Part shown: positions 1 to 8,576 of the stretch, piece by piece
How positions within the stretch are numbered: position 1 is the first letter of the stretch
How the letters are laid out: every line of letters begins with the position of its first letter
From: an uncultured Eubacteriales bacterium
GTDB taxonomy: Bacteria; Bacillota; Clostridia; Oscillospirales; CAG-382
Assembly: GCA_934502885.1 (NCBI GenBank)
Contig: CAKSUT010000005.1
Location: forward strand, 89,133-153,132
Length of the DNA: 64,000 nt
Reading direction: 5' to 3'
Program-made: the position numbers and the translations under genes
Notes under the pieces: generated by a model
What the model was told of the DNA's origin: nothing
Database searches by the model: none
The model's input: only the letters and a program-made list of their open reading frames with translations

Positions 1-1
1 C

Positions 2-325
2 GAAAAGAATCTTGCTCTTGCGGATTACCTCGCTGACGGACTCGAAAACATCGAAGGGGTAAAACTATACGGACGTTGCGAAAAACGCACTCCGGTTGCT
101 CTCTTCAATATTGACGGTCTTACCTCCGACGAAACCGCCGGAATGCTTGACGAAAAGCATATATGCGTGAGAAGCGGACTACACTGTGCGCCTCTTGCTC
201 ACGCCGCGCTGAAAACCGGCGACAACGGCGCAGTCAGAGCGTCGCTCAGCTTCTCCAACACCAAAAACGAAACCGACTACTTTTTGAAATGCGTGAGCGA
301 TATTTCAAAGTCGGCAAAAAAATGA
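2..325 (+). CDS. Cysteine desulfurase family protein, C-terminal part (cut by window edge)
   Basis: Only the last 107 codons are present, read in the frame that starts at base 2 and ends with TGA at 323-325. The motif RSGLHCAPLAH (codons at about 170-202) carries the catalytic-loop cysteine typical of class V aminotransferase-fold, PLP-dependent cysteine desulfurases; this wording resembles the 'cysteine desulfurase family protein' subgroup more than IscS. Such enzymes take sulfur from cysteine as a protein persulfide for Fe-S or thio-cofactor assembly. The PLP lysine lies outside the window, so activity and subgroup cannot be checked. A hairpin follows 18 bases after the stop. Confidence 0.85.
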   Translation, partial: EKNLALADYLADGLENIEGVKLYGRCEKRTPVALFNIDGLTSDETAGMLDEKHICVRSGLHCAPLAHAALKTGDNGAVRASLSFSNTKNETDYFLKCVSDISKSAKK

Positions 326-343
326 CAGTTTGCAAACTCCCAC

Positions 344-371
344 GGCGGCAATCGTTTTTACGAATGCCGCC
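344..371 (+). terminator. Hairpin downstream of the cysteine desulfurase gene
   Basis: A 12-bp stem with one mismatch (344-355 pairs with 360-371) closes a TTTT loop 18 bases after the stop codon. The following T tract is poor (GCTTTGTGC), so it may be a weak terminator or an RNA 3' end stabiliser. Confidence 0.45.
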
Positions 372-385
372 GCTTTGTGCATGGG

Positions 386-481
386 TTTTCCGCAGACACT
401 TGTGGAAAACCCTGTGTAAACTCCGCAATTGCACGTATTTCCGAGAAAAAGTTATCCACAGAATCAACAGGGTTATCCACA
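386..481. other. Cluster of DnaA boxes
   Basis: Two perfect TTATCCACA boxes lie at 452-460 and 473-481 in the same orientation, 21 bases (two helical turns) apart. TGTGGAAAA at 401-409 is the reverse complement of the common variant TTTTCCACA. TTTTCCGCA at 386-394 and TGTGTAAAC at 412-420 are one-mismatch sites. About 80-100 bases further on is an AT-rich tract (562-590). The rest of the gap from 326 to 666 holds only the hairpins listed separately. The cluster could be a replication origin, a DnaA-titration site, or a DnaA-regulated promoter region for htpG. Sequence alone does not decide. Confidence 0.6.
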
Positions 482-618
482 GGAGGACGGAGTGAGACCT
501 TTTTCGGCAAATAATTACGTCTTCACGTAAATTGATATAGCTGTGCACAAGAATGATTTTCACATTTTTTACATTTATATATAACATTTTGCCGAGAATT
601 ATAGTACAATACACTTTG

Positions 619-644
619 ATGCCCGGAACAACGGTTTCGGGCAT
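619..644 (+). other. Stem-loop in the htpG leader
   Basis: ATGCCCGGAA (619-628) pairs with TTTCGGGCAT (635-644), giving ten pairs including one G-U around a six-base loop. It lies 22 bases before the htpG start and ends just before the ribosome binding site GAAAGGA (651-657). There is no T tract, so it is more likely a leader structure than a terminator. No CIRCE element (the HrcA operator) is visible. Confidence 0.4.
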
Positions 645-666
645 TTCTAAGAAAGGAATGATCATA

Positions 667-2541
667 ATGAGCGAAGAAATCAAAAAAGGCGGACTTTCAA
701 TCGACGCCAAACATATTTTCCCTATCATAAAAAAGTGGCTCTATTCCGACAAGGAAATCTTTGTTAGAGAGCTTGTATCAAACGGCTGCGACGCCGTAAC
801 CAAGCACAAGAGACTCGTTTCTCTCGGCGAAGCGAAGGAGTTTAACGGCAAATACAGAATAGATGTTGTACTCGACAAGGAACTCGGCACAATAACCTTC
901 TCCGACAACGGAATCGGAATGAGCGAGGAAGAGCTTGACAAATATATCAATCAGATAGCTCTCTCGGGTGCTGTTGACTTTATATCAAAGTATGAAAACG
1001 AGTCGAACGACGCCGGAAACGGCATAATCGGTCACTTCGGTCTCGGCTTCTACTCCGCATTTATGATTGCGGATAACGTCGAGATTGTCACAAAGTCGTA
1101 CGTTGACGGCGTTCCGGCCATGCACTGGAAAGGCAACGATTCATGCGAATTTGAAATGGAACCGACCGAAAGGAACACGCAGGGTACTGATATAACTCTC
1201 CATGTAAATGATGATGAGAAAGAATTCCTCGACGCTTACAGACTGAAAGCAATACTTGAAAAATTCTGTTCGTTTATGCCGGTCGAAATATACTTCACCG
1301 AAAAGGGTGCCGAAAAGAGCGGCGATAGCGACAAAAACGAAGAAGAAAAGCCCATCAACGACACGAATCCTCTTTGGCAGAGAAAGCCGTCGGAATGCAA
1401 GCCCGAGGAGTATAACGAGTTTTACAAAAAGGTATTCGGAGACTACAGAGATCCGCTTTTCTATATCCATATAAACGCCGACTATCCGCTTAATTTCAGG
1501 GGCATTCTGTTCTTCCCTCAGTTTTCCAACGAGTACAGTAATATCGAAGGTCAGGTAAAGCTTTACTACAATCAGGTGTTTGTTGCCGACAACATAAAAG
1601 AGGTAATACCGGACTATCTTCTCGTACTCAAGGGTGTTCTCGATTGTCCCGAGCTTCCGCTCAATGTTTCGAGAAGCTATCTTCAGGCAAACGGCTACGT
1701 GACGAAGATATCCGCACATATCGTTAAAAAGGTAGCCGATAAAATCAATTCGCTTTTCAATACGGAACGAAGCCGCATGGAGGAAATCTGGACACAGCTC
1801 AAGCCCTTCGCCGAGTACGGCTGTATGAAAGATAACAAATTCTACGACAGAATCAAGGACTCGATTATCTTCAAAACAACCGACGATAAGTTTATGACCG
1901 TCTCGGAATATGCGGCGGCAGAGAATTTCGACGGCACGATTTACTACACCGACGACACCGTAAAGCAGTCGAGATATATCTCTATGTTCAAGAACGAAAA
2001 CATAAACGTCGCAGTTCTTGACAAGGTAATTGACGCGCAGTTTATATCGTTCCTCGAAATGAAGTTCAAAGACGACGAAGCTACAAAAGAGTACAAATTC
2101 AGCCGTGTAGACTCCGGTTTCTCCGCTTCGATGAGGAAGGATGGCGACGCTGTTTCAAACGATGGACTTTGTGCATTTTTCAAAGACGCCCTCGGTTTTG
2201 ACGACAAAACCAAAGTCGAGTGTGAGTCACTTAAAGACGCCGACGTTCCGGCACTTCTCAATCTCTCCGAGCAGTCGAGACGTTTCTCGGATATGATGAA
2301 GATGTACGGTGATATGGGCATGAGCGGCAGTATGCCGATTGAGGAAACTCTCGTCGTCAACCTCTCGAATCCGCTTGTTGCAAAAATAGCCGAGACATAT
2401 TCGGACGAAAAGAGACTTGATCTCAATAAAGCAATCGCAAAGCAGGTGTATATGCTTGCTCTCGTTGCTCAGAGACAGCTGACGTCCGACGAACTTAAAG
2501 CGTTCATCTCAGGCAGCACAAACCTTCTCGAAAAGCTTTGA
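667..2541 (+). CDS. htpG: Chaperone protein HtpG (Hsp90)
   Basis: A 624-residue Hsp90 family ATP-dependent chaperone, the same length as well-studied bacterial HtpG. The N-terminal GHKL ATPase shows ELVSNGCDA near residue 35, DNGIGM near 80 and the lid motif GHFGLGFYSAFM near 125; middle and C-terminal domains are complete. The reading frame is open back to 553, but the ATG at 667 is preferred because GAAAGGA precedes it and MSEEIKKGGL matches the family N-terminus. It stands alone, with a structured leader upstream and a perfect 17-bp terminator downstream. Stress control is plausible, but no recognisable heat-shock operator is seen. Confidence 0.97.
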   Translation: MSEEIKKGGLSIDAKHIFPIIKKWLYSDKEIFVRELVSNGCDAVTKHKRLVSLGEAKEFNGKYRIDVVLDKELGTITFSDNGIGMSEEELDKYINQIALSGAVDFISKYENESNDAGNGIIGHFGLGFYSAFMIADNVEIVTKSYVDGVPAMHWKGNDSCEFEMEPTERNTQGTDITLHVNDDEKEFLDAYRLKAILEKFCSFMPVEIYFTEKGAEKSGDSDKNEEEKPINDTNPLWQRKPSECKPEEYNEFYKKVFGDYRDPLFYIHINADYPLNFRGILFFPQFSNEYSNIEGQVKLYYNQVFVADNIKEVIPDYLLVLKGVLDCPELPLNVSRSYLQANGYVTKISAHIVKKVADKINSLFNTERSRMEEIWTQLKPFAEYGCMKDNKFYDRIKDSIIFKTTDDKFMTVSEYAAAENFDGTIYYTDDTVKQSRYISMFKNENINVAVLDKVIDAQFISFLEMKFKDDEATKEYKFSRVDSGFSASMRKDGDAVSNDGLCAFFKDALGFDDKTKVECESLKDADVPALLNLSEQSRRFSDMMKMYGDMGMSGSMPIEETLVVNLSNPLVAKIAETYSDEKRLDLNKAIAKQVYMLALVAQRQLTSDELKAFISGSTNLLEKL

Positions 2542-2557
2542 AATGCTTCGGATAATT

Positions 2558-2595
2558 AAATTCACCATGCGGCATTTTTGCCGCATGGTGAATTT
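2558..2595. terminator. Bidirectional terminator between htpG and mnmE
   Basis: A perfect 17-bp inverted repeat (2558-2574 with 2579-2595) around a TTTT loop. The stem ends are A/T rich, so it supplies U tracts in both directions. It lies between two convergent stop codons (htpG 2541, mnmE 2616). Confidence 0.9.
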
Positions 2596-2615
2596 CCGTC
2601 TTTATTCTGCTTTAT

Positions 2616-4019
2616 TTACTTTCCGACGCAGAAGTGCGAAAAAATCTCCGAAACAATTTCTTCGTTTACATTTCTGCCGTCCGTTTCTCCGAGTGCCGCA
2701 ACGGCGTTTTCTATTTCGGAGCAAGCCATGTCCGGGGTCAGAGTTTCAAGCGCAATCAGAGCGTTGTCGAGAAAGTCGAGTGCTTTTTTCATCGACGAAT
2801 GCTGTCTTGCGGTAGTGAGAATAAGACCGCTTCTTATTTCGCTGTCGCCGCACGGATAAAAGCTTTCAACCGCTTCTGCGAGTTTTTCCGCGCCGACGCC
2901 GCTTGCGGCACTTATGTAAACCGGCAAGGGCAGGGAGGCGTCGCTCAAAAGCCTCTCGATTTCATCGGAAAAGCCTTTTCCGGTGTCGGATTTGTTTGCA
3001 ACCGTTATAACACGCTTAGTTTCGGATACGCTTTTTACCTTTTCAACAAGATTTATGTCAAGTTCGGAAGGCTTTCTCGAAACATCGAAAAGAAGAAAGA
3101 CAAGCTCCGCATTTTCCAACGCCTCAAAGGAACGCTCCACGCCTATTTTCTCAACCGGGTCATCGGAGTCGCGTATTCCCGCCGTGTCAGAAAGCAAGAG
3201 CGTGATGTTTCCGACTTTCACGCTTTCGGTTATGACGTCTCTCGTAGTTCCGGCAATATCCGTTACAATTGCTCTGCTTTGACCGCAAAGCATATTGAGC
3301 ATCGAGGACTTTCCGACGTTCGGCGCACCGACTATTGCACAGTTTATACCCTTTGATATGGCGCGTCCGGCGTCGTAGGTTGACAGAAGCTTTTCAATCT
3401 GCGCTTTTGCCGAAAAAACCGCCTCCTGCATTTCTTCCGGCGTCGTGTCATCTATGTCTTCGTCGGGATAATCTATAAAAGCGTAAATTGCGCTGAGTAT
3501 TCCGAGTAAAGATGCGCAAATTTCCTCTATTTTCTTTCCGAGAAGACCGTTTGCCTTTGCGTTTGACAACCGCGCCGCTGATTCACTCTCAGCATCTATA
3601 AGCTCGCCTATGGCCTCAGCCTGCGTGAGGTCGAGTTTCCCGTTAAGAAAAGCACGCTTGGTGAACTCTCCGGGACCTGCCGGAACAGCACCGTTTTCAA
3701 AGAGCGCGGAAAGAAGTATTGATACGCCTATCTCGCTTCCGTGACAACATATCTCAACCGTATCTTCGCCGGTAAAAGACCTCGGCGCGCGAAAAACGGT
3801 GGCAAGTCCGCTGTCAAATTTTTCGCCGCCCGAAAAGATATCGCCGTAAACCGCCGTGTTCGACGGAACATCGCAAAGCGGCATACGTTTCGGCACAAAC
3901 ACCTTTGACGAAATCTCGATTGCCTCCGCTCCGCTTATCCTTATAAGCGCCACTCCGGCTTTGCCCTTTCCCGAAGAAAGAGCGGCACACGTTTCACTTC
4001 CGACGTGCGTATCACTCAT
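2616..4019 (-). CDS. mnmE: tRNA uridine-5-carboxymethylaminomethyl(34) synthesis GTPase MnmE
   Basis: MnmE, with MnmG, modifies the wobble uridine of certain tRNAs. The 467 residues give an N-terminal tetrahydrofolate-binding domain (about 1-120), a helical domain and an inserted G domain: G1 GAPNVGKSS at about 231-239, G3 DTAG near 278 and G4 NKSD near 340. The C-terminus ends FCVGK, matching the catalytic C-[IV]-G-K tail. The start is preceded by AAAGGAG. In many Firmicutes mnmE sits beside mnmG, rsmG and parAB near the origin; here mnmG, rsmG and parB are absent and a parA gene is about 15 kb away. Confidence 0.97.
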   Translation of the reverse strand: MSDTHVGSETCAALSSGKGKAGVALIRISGAEAIEISSKVFVPKRMPLCDVPSNTAVYGDIFSGGEKFDSGLATVFRAPRSFTGEDTVEICCHGSEIGVSILLSALFENGAVPAGPGEFTKRAFLNGKLDLTQAEAIGELIDAESESAARLSNAKANGLLGKKIEEICASLLGILSAIYAFIDYPDEDIDDTTPEEMQEAVFSAKAQIEKLLSTYDAGRAISKGINCAIVGAPNVGKSSMLNMLCGQSRAIVTDIAGTTRDVITESVKVGNITLLLSDTAGIRDSDDPVEKIGVERSFEALENAELVFLLFDVSRKPSELDINLVEKVKSVSETKRVITVANKSDTGKGFSDEIERLLSDASLPLPVYISAASGVGAEKLAEAVESFYPCGDSEIRSGLILTTARQHSSMKKALDFLDNALIALETLTPDMACSEIENAVAALGETDGRNVNEEIVSEIFSHFCVGK

Positions 4020-4107
4020 TTGAAAATCTCCTTTAAAGCATCGTTAAAATGCGTAACTTCCGCATATTACGGAAAATTTCACGTAAATATTAAAAAAAGA
4101 GTACCAG

Positions 4108-4677
4108 TTACGGTGTATATCCGTTATCAATAACTCGGCGTATCTCGGCAAAATCCGCAAGCATATCCGCTTTTTTTCTCGGATCGCGCAAGAGCGCGGA
4201 AGGATGATATACCGCCGTAAAAAGATATCCGCCTTTTTTGAACCACTTACCGTGTTCCGCGGTTATTTTGAAATCGGGCTTTATGAGACGCATTGCGGCT
4301 ATTCGTCCGAGACATACAATGAGCTTCGGCTCTATAAGCTTAAATTGCTCGCGCAAATAACCTATGCACGCATCCTCCTCGGCAGGCAAAGGATCTCTGT
4401 TTTTCGGAGGACGGCACTTTAAGATATTAGCGACGTATATGTCGTCAAGAGTGAGATCAACCGCTTCAAAGTATTTGTCGAGAAGCTTTCCCGACGCGCC
4501 GACAAAAGGTTCGCCCAAAAGGTCCTCCTTTTCTCCCGGTGCTTCGCCCACAAACAATACCTCCGCTGTCCTGCATCCCTTGCCGAATACGGTATTTGTC
4601 TTTGTCTCGTGAAGAGGGCAGGCGGTACACATATTGCACTTGGCATAAAGCTCGTCCCAGTTGTTGCTGCTGTCCAC
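4108..4677 (-). CDS. Uracil-DNA glycosylase, family 4 (Fe-S type)
   Basis: Removes uracil from DNA as the first step of base excision repair. The 189-residue protein has the four cysteines expected to bind a 4Fe-4S cluster in family 4 enzymes (C14 and C17 in CNMC, then C88 and C104), the N-terminal active-site motif GEAPGEKED at 44-52 and the C-terminal HPS motif at 158-160. The start is GTG at 4677 with CGGAGG nine bases upstream. It lies between mecA (65 bases upstream on the same strand) and mnmE, and may share mecA's transcript because no terminator is evident between them. Confidence 0.93.
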   Translation of the reverse strand: MDSSNNWDELYAKCNMCTACPLHETKTNTVFGKGCRTAEVLFVGEAPGEKEDLLGEPFVGASGKLLDKYFEAVDLTLDDIYVANILKCRPPKNRDPLPAEEDACIGYLREQFKLIEPKLIVCLGRIAAMRLIKPDFKITAEHGKWFKKGGYLFTAVYHPSALLRDPRKKADMLADFAEIRRVIDNGYTP

Positions 4678-4742
4678 TTTACAATGCCTCCGTTTTTATC
4701 GTTTTGCAATATAGTACCACACCCAATGCACATAAAAAAGTA

Positions 4743-5327
4743 TTATTTTGAAAACTTTGAAAAAACTTTCACCGCATTGGCGGCGCAAAGCAGTCTGCAA
4801 TGCTCTTTTATGTACAGCCTTTTTTCATTTGACAACTCCGAGTATTCGCCGAATTCGCCGAGACGAGACAGATACAGTTTGTCGGGAATATGCGACGTGT
4901 ACGACGGAAACTTCGGGAGTGCGAGTATAAGACAGTATCCGGTACTGTCGTCGTAGTAAATGTCAGAGCGAAAAGCATAGCCGACTTTTGCAAGATAGGA
5001 ACACGCTCTCAAAACATTATCGAGGGAAAATGTGCGGAACAAAAATCTTGCCACTCCGTATTTTCTTTGACCGTCGGCGCTCAATTCCGAGAGCTTTGTT
5101 ATGAAAAGCTCACACCCACCGTCCTTTGACGGAAAGCACTGCACGAAGAGTTTGCAGTCGTCGGCGGAAAAACCCGTTCTGCACTTCGCCTTTGCAAGAA
5201 TCGATTTGAAGACCGCCTTCGTCTCACTTTCCGAAATGTCCGAGTTGTCGGAAAAGGCAAGCGACTCGACGTCACGCGGTGTGAGTATGACCTTAAGCTT
5301 GGTTTTATCTACTGTTATGAAATCCAT
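4743..5327 (-). CDS. mecA: MecA-like adaptor protein
   Basis: A 194-residue protein resembling MecA, the adaptor that delivers substrates to ClpC/ClpP and restrains competence in Bacillus. The N-terminal domain (MDFITVDKTKLKV) and the C-terminal beta-rich domain, which docks on ClpC, are both recognisable; it is somewhat shorter than B. subtilis MecA and the linker is not very acidic. The ATG at 5327 is chosen because AGGAAAGG lies just upstream; the longer open frame to 5546 overlaps the promoter. Its own promoter, with a palindromic -10 region, drives it divergently from rnfC. Confidence 0.75.
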   Translation of the reverse strand: MDFITVDKTKLKVILTPRDVESLAFSDNSDISESETKAVFKSILAKAKCRTGFSADDCKLFVQCFPSKDGGCELFITKLSELSADGQRKYGVARFLFRTFSLDNVLRACSYLAKVGYAFRSDIYYDDSTGYCLILALPKFPSYTSHIPDKLYLSRLGEFGEYSELSNEKRLYIKEHCRLLCAANAVKVFSKFSK

Positions 5328-5366
5328 AGCAATAATCCTTTCCTGAAGATGAGAACTCCTTGTAGT

Positions 5367-5396
5367 ATTATAATACGAAGTATACGTTTTTGTCAC
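5367..5396 (-). promoter_or_regulatory. Sigma-A-type promoter of mecA
   Basis: On the minus strand GTGACA, 18-base spacer, TATAAT. The -10 sits in the palindrome GTATTATAATAC (5365-5376), which could also serve as an operator. Confidence 0.65.
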
Positions 5397-5572
5397 TGCA
5401 CAAATAAAGGCAGCGCATGCACAATATCTCAAATACCGCGATATCTGCAATAAAATAGTACCGTTTCGGTAAATTACCTCGGAAATGCACAGTGAATTTG
5501 ATTGACTCTTTTCTGACGCTTTTGTGCAAAACGGAAAAATTTGCAAAAGCGCAAAAATATAACCGAAAAACC

Positions 5573-5601
5573 TTGAAATTTATGCAAAAAAAGAGTATAA
5601 T
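5573..5601 (+). promoter_or_regulatory. Sigma-A-type promoter of the rnf operon
   Basis: TTGAAA (5573-5578), 17-base spacer, perfect TATAAT (5596-5601). The predicted transcript starts about 28 bases before rnfC. Confidence 0.85.
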
Positions 5602-5635
5602 GTCGTGGAGATAAATTTATGAAAGGACTGTGTTT

Positions 5636-6958
5636 ATGGCTTTTACATTCAGAGGCGGAATACACGTCGATGAACACAAAGATACTGCGTCCTCGCAGAT
5701 TAAGACAATGCCTACTCCGACGAAGGTCGCAATACCTCTCAGTCAGCACATAGGCGCACCGGTTCTGCCGCTTGTAAAGAAAGGCGACACCGTGAAAATG
5801 GGACAGGTCATCGGACGAAACGATGATGCTCTGTCATGTCCCGTACACGCAAGCGTTTCCGGAACGGTCGTCGATATCGAAGAGCGAAATTCCTATACCT
5901 CGGGAGGCAAGACAACTTATATTGTCATAGAAAATGACGGTAAAGACGAGCTTGACGAAAGCATTGCCCCCTTTGGAAAACCGCTTGAGGAGGCAACACT
6001 CGAGGATATCGTGAATATTGTCCGCAACGCCGGAATATCGGGTATGGGAGGCGCAACTTTCCCGACCTACGCAAAAATTGCATCGGCTGCCGGAAAGGCG
6101 ACGGATCTTATCGTCAACTGCGCAGAGTGTGAACCCTACATTACCGCAAACCACAGATTGATGCTTGAAGACGCCGAAAGCGTCGTATACGGCGCGAAGA
6201 TTCTTATGCACGCACTCGGACTTTCAAAGGTGACGCTTGCGATTGAGGACAACAAGAAAGATGCGATAAAGCTTTTGCGTGACTTCACAAGCGAGGACGA
6301 CTCCGTCGAGATTGCCGTACTCAAAACAAAGTACCCCCAGGGCGATGAGCGCCAGATAATATACGCTCTCAAAAAAATCGAACTTCCGGCAGGCAAGCTC
6401 CCTGCGGATGTCGGCTGTGTGCTTTTCAACACCGAGACCTGTGCCGCAGTGCGCCACGCGTTCTATGAGGGAATGCCTCTTATAAGACGTATAGTGACCG
6501 TCGCCGGAGACTGCATAAGTGAGCCGGCAAATCTTTCCGTTCCCCTCGGAACATCTTTTGCCGACGTTATCGAATTCTGCGGCGGCTTCTCGAAACAGCC
6601 CGAAAGACTTGTCAACGGCGGTCCCATGATGGGCTTTGCACAGTGGGATATGAATGCGGTTGTTACAAAGGGTACGTCGGCTCTTCTTGCGCTTTCTCCC
6701 GAGAAAATCAAAAAAAACAACCCCAACTGTATTCACTGCGGCCGTTGTATTTCCGCCTGTCCAATGCACCTCATGCCCAACTACCTTGCCGCTTTTTCGG
6801 CCAATGGCGACTATGACACCTGCGAAAGCTTCGGCGTAATGTCGTGCGTCGAATGCGGATGCTGTACATATACCTGCCCCGGCAACGTGCCGATAGTTCA
6901 GCACATAAGAGTTGCCAAAGGCAAAATACGCGAAAAGAAAAACATGCTCAAAAAGTGA
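5636..6958 (+). CDS. rnfC: Rnf complex subunit RnfC (NADH-binding, Fe-S)
   Basis: Peripheral subunit of the membrane ferredoxin:NAD oxidoreductase; it binds FMN and NAD(H). The 440 residues begin FRGGIHVDEHK and include the family motif NCAECEPYITANH near 165 and two 4Fe-4S motifs near the C-terminus, CIHCGRCISACP and CVECGCCTYTCP. The ATG at 5636 has GAAAGGA eight bases upstream; an upstream GTG at 5630 is too close to that site. First gene of rnfCDGEAB, the gene order common in Clostridia. Confidence 0.97.
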   Translation: MAFTFRGGIHVDEHKDTASSQIKTMPTPTKVAIPLSQHIGAPVLPLVKKGDTVKMGQVIGRNDDALSCPVHASVSGTVVDIEERNSYTSGGKTTYIVIENDGKDELDESIAPFGKPLEEATLEDIVNIVRNAGISGMGGATFPTYAKIASAAGKATDLIVNCAECEPYITANHRLMLEDAESVVYGAKILMHALGLSKVTLAIEDNKKDAIKLLRDFTSEDDSVEIAVLKTKYPQGDERQIIYALKKIELPAGKLPADVGCVLFNTETCAAVRHAFYEGMPLIRRIVTVAGDCISEPANLSVPLGTSFADVIEFCGGFSKQPERLVNGGPMMGFAQWDMNAVVTKGTSALLALSPEKIKKNNPNCIHCGRCISACPMHLMPNYLAAFSANGDYDTCESFGVMSCVECGCCTYTCPGNVPIVQHIRVAKGKIREKKNMLKK

Positions 6959-7012
6959 TTGCACAAGGAAAAGACTTGTTTAAATTTCGATGATATGAAA
7001 GGATAGTTGGAA

Positions 7013-8014
7013 ATGGAATTTTTTAAGGTTTCGTCATCTCCGCATATGAAGCACGAGGATACGACTGCTTCCATTATGTCGGATGTTCTTATTGCTCTTT
7101 TCCCGGCACTTGTTTTCGGCGTGATGAATTTCGGTTTCAGAGCTCTCACGCTGACTCTTGTTTCGGTTATATCGTGTGTTCTTTTTGAGTACCTCTACAG
7201 AAAGCTCATGAAGAAGAGTACGACAATAGGCGATATGTCGGCTGCCGTTACCGGCGTTCTTATTGCCTTTTGCGTTCCGCACACTCTCCCTTTGTGGGTA
7301 ATCGTTATCGGTGCGTTTTTCGCGACAGTAATCGTAAAACAGCTCTACGGCGGCATAGGAAAGAACGTCGTCAATCCTGCGCTTGCGGCAAGAGTTTTCA
7401 TGTTTGCGTGTTTCCCGAATTACTTCGGTTCGTCCGCATTCTCACTTAACAAGCTTTCATGGTTCGGCAATGCGGCGGACGCAACAGCCTCCGCAACGCC
7501 TCTCGCAAATGAATTTCTCAAGATAGGTCATGCGCCGAGAGTAGGCGGCGAGATACTCACCTTCGGCGAGCTTGCATACGGATATCACGGCGGCTGTATA
7601 GGTGAAGTGTCCGAGGTGCTGATACTCTGCGGTGCGCTTTACCTGCTTCTCAGACGTGTTATCACTTTGCACATTCCCGTTTCTTATATAGGCACCGTTG
7701 CTCTTGTCACCTTCCTTTTCCCGGTCGGCGGTATGGGCAGACTCGACTTTATGCTCTGCGAGCTTTTGACGGGAGGTCTTTTCCTCGGAGCTTTCTTTAT
7801 GGCTACCGATTACGTCACGTCTCCGGCGACAAAGGGCGGAAGAATAATCTACGGTATCGGATGCGGTCTTATAACGGTATTCATAAGATATTTCGGCGGA
7901 TACCCCGAGGGCGTTTCTTTTGCGATACTTATTATGAATCTTTTCGTTTGGTATATCGATAAGGCTACAAAGCCGAGAATATTCGGAGGTGTGAAAAAGA
8001 ATGACGTTAAGTAA
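7013..8014 (+). CDS. rnfD: Rnf complex subunit RnfD
   Basis: Integral membrane subunit (333 residues, about nine or ten hydrophobic segments) carrying covalently bound FMN. The likely flavin-attachment threonine is in DYVTSPATKGG near residue 265. RnfD is part of the route that links electron flow from ferredoxin to NAD with Na+ or H+ export. The ATG at 7013 has GAAAGGA nine bases upstream. The 3' end overlaps rnfG by 14 bases. Confidence 0.97.
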   Translation: MEFFKVSSSPHMKHEDTTASIMSDVLIALFPALVFGVMNFGFRALTLTLVSVISCVLFEYLYRKLMKKSTTIGDMSAAVTGVLIAFCVPHTLPLWVIVIGAFFATVIVKQLYGGIGKNVVNPALAARVFMFACFPNYFGSSAFSLNKLSWFGNAADATASATPLANEFLKIGHAPRVGGEILTFGELAYGYHGGCIGEVSEVLILCGALYLLLRRVITLHIPVSYIGTVALVTFLFPVGGMGRLDFMLCELLTGGLFLGAFFMATDYVTSPATKGGRIIYGIGCGLITVFIRYFGGYPEGVSFAILIMNLFVWYIDKATKPRIFGGVKKNDVK

Positions 8015-8576
8015 CACTGAAAAGAAAGAGCTTATCCTCATACCGCTGAAGCTTCTCCTTATATGTGCGGTTATAGCGCTTCTCGTTTCTTTCGTAAACG
8101 GCATCACCGCCGACAGAATAACCGCGAACGAAGCGGCAAAGACAAACGCCGCTCTGACCGAGGCATTTCCCGAAGCCGCGGATTTCTCGGCGTATGACGG
8201 TGAAATAACGACGGCAAACGTCGTTTCGGCTCACGAAGCCCTCGACGCCGACGGAAATATAATAGGTTATGCGGTAATATGCGAGCCTGTCGGTTTCAAG
8301 GACGTTATAAAAATGCTTGTTGCGTTTGATACCGACAAGGTGATTACGTCGGTAAGCATATCTTCGCTTTCCGAAACCCCGGGTATCGGAGACAAGGTAA
8401 AATCAAGCGAGACATTTACCGCGCAGTTTGCCGGAAAGAGCAGTGAACTTGTCGTCGGAAAGAATGTTGACGCAATATCCGGCGCCACTATAAGCTCGAA
8501 AGCAGTCACGACAGGCGTCAACTCCGCCGTCGAATGCATTAATGAAATATACGGAAACGGAGGTGCGGCAAAATGA
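8001..8576 (+). CDS. rnfG: Rnf complex subunit RnfG (FMN-binding)
   Basis: A 191-residue protein with one N-terminal membrane segment (about 13-33) and an extracytoplasmic FMN-binding domain. The FMN is expected on the threonine of SGAT in DAISGATISSKAV near residue 160. GGAGGTG lies upstream inside the end of rnfD, and the gene overlaps both neighbours (14 bases with rnfD, 4 with rnfE), so translation is probably coupled. Confidence 0.96.
   Translation: MTLSNTEKKELILIPLKLLLICAVIALLVSFVNGITADRITANEAAKTNAALTEAFPEAADFSAYDGEITTANVVSAHEALDADGNIIGYAVICEPVGFKDVIKMLVAFDTDKVITSVSISSLSETPGIGDKVKSSETFTAQFAGKSSELVVGKNVDAISGATISSKAVTTGVNSAVECINEIYGNGGAAK

Noticed and set aside
553..666. Longer start for HtpG at 553
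   Set aside because: The added 38 residues are hydrophobic and unlike the family, and the ribosome binding site is just before 667.
5328..5546. N-terminal extension of the MecA-like protein
   Set aside because: It would run through the mecA promoter; the ATG at 5327 has a strong ribosome binding site and fits the family start.
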